Shown here: positions 57,001 through 63,000 of the stretch, piece by piece
Position numbering within the stretch: position 1 is the stretch's first letter
Layout of the letters: each line of letters opens with the position of its first letter
Source: Schizochytrium sp. TIO01
Taxonomy: Eukaryota; Sar; Bigyra; Thraustochytrida; Thraustochytriidae
Assembly: GCA_004764695.1 (NCBI GenBank)
Contig: SMSO01000025.1
Span: 1,411,102-1,475,101, forward strand
DNA length: 64,000 bases
Direction of reading: 5' to 3'
Program-made: the position numbers and the translations under genes
Notes under the pieces: generated by a model
Databases searched by the model: none
Seen by the model: the letters and a program-made list of their open reading frames with translations, nothing else
Told to the model about the DNA's origin: nothing

Positions 57001-60000
57001 CACCTGAGCCGACCAGCAATGAGATATCACCACCCTTGCCAGCTGTTGCACTACCAGTCGAGATCATAACTTCGCCAGCATAACCGTTCACAGTGGTTCC
57101 AGTCGACAATGAAATACTGCCACTGGTTCCTGTTGTGCCGCTATTTGGTGTTTCAATGACAACATGTCCACTTGATGATGTAGAGCCAAGTCCTGACGTA
57201 AATGTCATAGAACCACCAGTTAAAGCACTGGTCGAACCAGCCGTCAACGCAACAAGACCTCCAGCACCAGAAGTACCAGTGCCAACGGAGAGAGTAATAT
57301 CTCCACCGGTGCCACCTGATGCATCACCAGTCACAACCTTGAACTCGCCAGTATCACCAGCTGCTGTATCTCCCGTTGTGATTGTCACAGCACCGCTAAC
57401 ACCACTTGTGCCACCATCGGAAGTAACAAGTTCAATACTACCACTTGAAGAAGCTGTGCCAGCGCCTGTAGTCAAACGAATGCGGCCACCAGTTTTACTT
57501 GCACCGACACCAGATGTGATATCAATAGAGCCACCTACGCCAGATGTAGTACCACTGGCAGCACCTGCAGTCATCACAATAGCGCCACCGGTACCGGTCG
57601 CAGCTCTGTTCAGGCCTGCAGTGATTGTAATTTGACCACCTGTATCCACATTACCAGAGCCAACGAGCAAGGAGATATCACCACCCTTGCCAGCTGTTCC
57701 ACTACCGGTCGAGATCATAACTTCGCCAGCATAACCGTTCACAGCGGTTCCAGTCGATAATGAAATACTGCCACTTGTTCCTGTTGTGCCACCATTTGGT
57801 GTGTCGATGACAATATGTCCACTTGATGATGCAGAGCCAAGTCCTGACGTAAATGTCATAGAACCACCAGTTAAAGCACTGGTCGAACCAGCCGTCAACG
57901 CAACAAGACCTCCAGCACCAGAAGTACCAGTGCCAACGGAGAGAGTAATATCTCCACCGGTGCCACCTGATGCATCACCAGTCACAACCTTGAACTCGCC
58001 AGTATCACCAGCGGCTGTACCTCCCGTTGTGATTGTCACAGCACCGCTAACACCAGCTAGACCACCATCGGAAGTAACAAGTTCGATACTGCCACTTGAA
58101 GAAGCTGTGCCAGCGCCTGTAGTAAGTCGAATACGACCACCAGTTTTGCTTGCACCGACACCAGATGTGATATCAATAGAGCCACCCACGCCAGATGTAG
58201 TACCACTTGCAGCACCTGCAGTCATTACAATAGCGCCACCGGTACCGGTCGCAGCTCTGTTCAGGCCTGCAGTGATTGTAACTTGACCACCTGTATCCAC
58301 ATCACCTGAGCCGACCAGCAATGAGATATCACCACCCTTGCCAGCTGTTGCACTACCAGTCGAGATCATAACTTCGCCAGCATAACCGTTCACAGCGGTT
58401 CCAGTCGACAATGAAATACTGCCACTGGTTCCTGTTGTGCCGCTATTTGGTGTTTCAATGACAACATGTCCACTTGATGATATAGAGCCAAGTCCTGACG
58501 TAAATGTCATAGAACCACCAGTTAAAGCACTGGTCGAACCAGCCGTCAACGCAACAAGACCTCCAGCACCAGAAGTACCAGTGCCAACGGAGAGAGTAAT
58601 ATCTCCACCGGTGCCACCTGATGCATCACCAGTCACAACCTTGAACTCGCCAGTATCACCAGCTGCTGTATCTCCCGTTGTGATTGTCACAGCACCGCTG
58701 ACACCACTGGTGCCACCATCGGAAGTAACAAGTTCAATACTGCCACTTGAAGAAGCTGTGCCAGCGCCTGTAGTCAAACGAATGCGGCCACCAGTTTTGC
58801 TTGCACCGACACCAGATGTGATATCAATAGAGCCACCCACGCCAGATGTAGTACCACTGGCAGCACCTGCAGTCATCACAATAGCGCCACCGGTACCGGT
58901 CGCAGCTCTGTTCAGGCCTGCAGTGATTGTAACTTGACCACCTGTATCCACATCACCTGAGCCAACCAGCAATGAGATATCACCACCTTTGCCAGCTGTT
59001 GCACTACCGGTCGAGATCATAACTTCGCCAGCATAACCGTTCACAGCGGTTCCAGTCGACAATGAAATACTGCCACTGGTTCCTGTTGTGCCACCATTTG
59101 GTGTGTCGATGACAATATGTCCACTTGATGATGCAGAGCCAAGTCCTGACGTAAATGTCATAGAACCACCAGTTAAAGCACTGGTCGAACCAGCCGTCAA
59201 CGCAACAAGACCTCCAGCACCAGAAGTACCAGTGCCAACGGAGAGAGTAATATCTCCACCGGTGCCACCTGATGAATCGCCAGTCACAACCTTGAACTCG
59301 CCAGTATCACCAGCTGCTGTATCTCCCGTTGTGATTGTCACAGCACCGCTGACACCACTTGTGCCACCGTCGGAAGTAACAAGTTCGATACTGCCACTGG
59401 AAGAAGCTGTGCCAGCGCCTGTAGTCAAACGAATGCGGCCACCAGTTTTGCTTGCACCGACACCAGATGTGATATCAATAGAGCCACCCACGCCAGATGT
59501 AGTACCACTTGCAGCACCTGCAGTCATTACAATAGCACCACCAGTACCAGTGGAAGCTCTGTTCAAACCTGCAGTGATTGTAACTTGACCACCTGTATCC
59601 ACATTACCTGAGCCAACCAGCAATGAGATATCACCACCCTTGCCAGCTGTTGCACTACCAGTCGAGATCATAACTTCGCCGGCATAACCGTTCACAGCGG
59701 TTCCAGTCGACAATGAAATACTGCCACTGGTTCCTGTTGTTCCGCCATTTGGTGTGTCAATGACAATATGTCCACTCGATGATGATGAGCCAGCACCGGA
59801 TGTGAAAGTCATTGAACCACCGGTTAAGTCATTGGTTGAGCCTGCATTCAACGCAACGAGCCCACCAGCACCGGAGGTACCGGTGCCAACTGACAAAGTA
59901 ATATCTCCACCAGTGCCACCACTTGCTGTTGCATCACCAGTAACAACCTTGAACTCGCCAGTATCACCAGCTCCAGCATCTCCAGTTTTGATCGTCACTG

Positions 60001-63000
60001 CACCACTAACACCACTTGTGCAACCATCAGCAGTGACAAGTTCAATACTACCACTAGAACTAGAAGTTCCTTCACCAGTGGTTAGACGAATACGACCTCC
60101 AGTGTACTTAGCACCAACACCAGAGGAGATATCGATGGAACCACCAACACTAGCTGTAATTCCAGTACCGTCTCCAGCAGTCATCACAATAGCACCACCT
60201 GTGCCGGTATTAGCACTGCTGTCACCTGCAGTAATCGTCACCATACCACCAGTTGAGACATCTCCAGTACCAACAAGTAAAGAAATATCTCCTCCTTTGC
60301 CAGCGAACGCTGTTCCGGTGGAAATGTAAACTTCGCCAGAATCTCCAGCATTAGTACTGCCAGTAGAAAGCGAAATACTGCCACTTGTACCAGCGGAGCC
60401 ACCATTTGGCGTCTCAATAACAATATGACCGCTGGACTTCAACGATCCAGCACCAGAGGTGAAGGTCATTGAACCACCGGTTAAAGCACTGGTCGAACCA
60501 GCCGTTACCGCAACAAGACCTCCAGAACCGGAAGTACCGGTGCCAACGGAGAGAGTAATATCTCCACCGGTGCCACCTGATGCATCACCAGTCACAACCT
60601 TGAACTCGCCAGTATCACCAGCGGCTGTATCTCCCGTTGTGATTGTCACAGCACCGCTAACACCAGCTAGACCACCATCGGAAGTAACAAGTTCGATACT
60701 GCCACTGGAAGAAGCAGTGTGCCAGCGCCTGTAGTCAAGTCGAATGCGGCCACCAGTTTTGCTTGCACCGACACCAGATGTGATATCAATAGAGCCACCC
60801 ACGCCAGATGTAGTACCACTGGCAGTACCTGCAGTCATCACAATAGCGCCACCGGTACCGGTCGCAGCTCTGTTCAGGCCTGCAGTGATTGTAACTTGAC
60901 CACCTGTATCCACATCACCTGAGCCAACCAGCAATGAGATATCACCACCTTTGCCAGCTGTTGCACTACCGGTCGAGATCATAACTTCGCCAGCATAACC
61001 GTTCACAGCGGTTCCAGTCGACAATGAAATACTGCCACTGGTTCCTGTTGTGCCACCATTTGGTGTGTCGATGACAATATGTCCACTTGATGATGTAGAG
61101 CCAAGTCCTGACGTAAATGTCATAGAACCACCAGTTAAAGCACTGGTCGAACCAGCCGTCAACGCAACAAGACCTCCAGCACCAGAAGTACCAGTGCCAA
61201 CGGAGAGAGTAATATCTCCACCGGTGCCACCTGATGCATCACCAGTCACAACCTTGAACTCGCCAGTATCACCAGCGGCTGTATCTCCCGTTGTGATTGT
61301 CACAGCACCGCTAACACCAGCTAGACCACCATAGGAAGTAACAAGTTCGATACTGCCACTGGAAGAAGCTGTGCCAGCGCCTGTAGTCAAACGAATGCGG
61401 CCACCAGTTTTGCTTGCACCGATACCAGATGCAATATCAATAGAGCCACCTACGCTAGACGTAGTACCACTGGCAGTACCTGCAGTCATCACAATAGCGC
61501 CACCGGTACCGGTCGCAGCTCTGTTCAGGCCTGCAGTGATTGTAACTTGACCACCTGTATCCACATCACCTAAGCCAACCAGCAATGAGATATCACCACC
61601 TTTGCCAGCTGTTGCACTACCGGTCGAGATCATAACTTCGCCAGCATAACCGTTCACAGCGGTTCCAGTCGACAATGAAATACTGCCACTGGTTCCTGTT
61701 GTGCCGCCATTTGGTGTGTCAATGACAATATGTCCACTCGATGATGATGAGCCAGCACCGGATGTGAATGTCATTGAACCACCGGTCAACGCATTGGTTG
61801 AGCCTGCAGTCAACGAAACAAGGCCACCAGCACCGGAAGTACCAGTGCCTACTGATAAAGTAATATCTCCACCAGTGCCACCTGATGCATCACCAGTCAT
61901 AACCTTGAACTCGCCAGTATCACCAGCTGCTGTATCTCCCGTTGTGATTGTCACAGCACCGCTGACACCACCTGTGCCACCATCGGAAGTAACAAGTTCG
62001 ATACTGCCACTTGAAGAAGCTGTGCCAGCACCAGTAGTCAAACGAATGCGGCCACCAGTTTTGCTTGCACCGACACCAGATGTGATATCAATAGAGCCAC
62101 CCACGCCAGATGTAGTACCACTGGCAGCACCTGCAGTCATCACAATAGCGCCACCGGTACCAGTCGCAGCTCTGTTCAGGCCTGCAGTGATTGTAACTTG
62201 ACCACCTGTATCCACATCACCTGAGCCGACCAGCAATGAGATATCACCACCCTTGCCAGCTGTTGCACTACCGGTCGAGATCATAACTTCGCCAGCATAA
62301 CCGTTCACAGCGGTTCCAGTCGACAATGAAATACTGCCACTGGTTCCTGTTGTGCCACCATTTGGTGTGTCGATGACAATATGACCACTCGATGATGCAG
62401 AGCCAAGTCCTGACGTAAATGTCATAGAACCACCAGTTAAAGCACTGGTCGAACCAGCCGTCAACGCAACAAGACCTCCAGCACCGGAGGTACCGGTTCC
62501 AACGGAGAGAGTAATATCTCCACCAGTGCCACCACTTGCTGTTGCATCACCAGTCACAACTTTGAACTCTCCAGTATCACCAGCTGCGGCGTCGCCAGTT
62601 GTGATCGTCACAGCACCGCTGACACCAGCTAGACCTCCATCTGCAGTAACAAGTTCAATACTGCCACTGGAAGTAGCGGTGCCTGCGCCTGTAGTTAGTC
62701 GGATACGACCACCAGTTTTACTTGCACCGACACCAGATGTGATATCAATAGAGCCACCCACGCCAGATGTAGCACCACTGGCAGCACCTGCAGTCATCAC
62801 AATAGCGCCACCGGTACCGGTCGCAGCTCTGTTCAGGCCTGCAGTGATTGTAACTTGACCACCTGTATCCACATTACCTGAGCCGACCAGCAATGAGATA
62901 TCACCACCCTTGCCAGCTGTTGCACTACCGGTCGAGATCATAACTTCACCAGCATAACCGTTCACAGAGGTTCCAGTCGACAATGAAATACTGCCACTGG

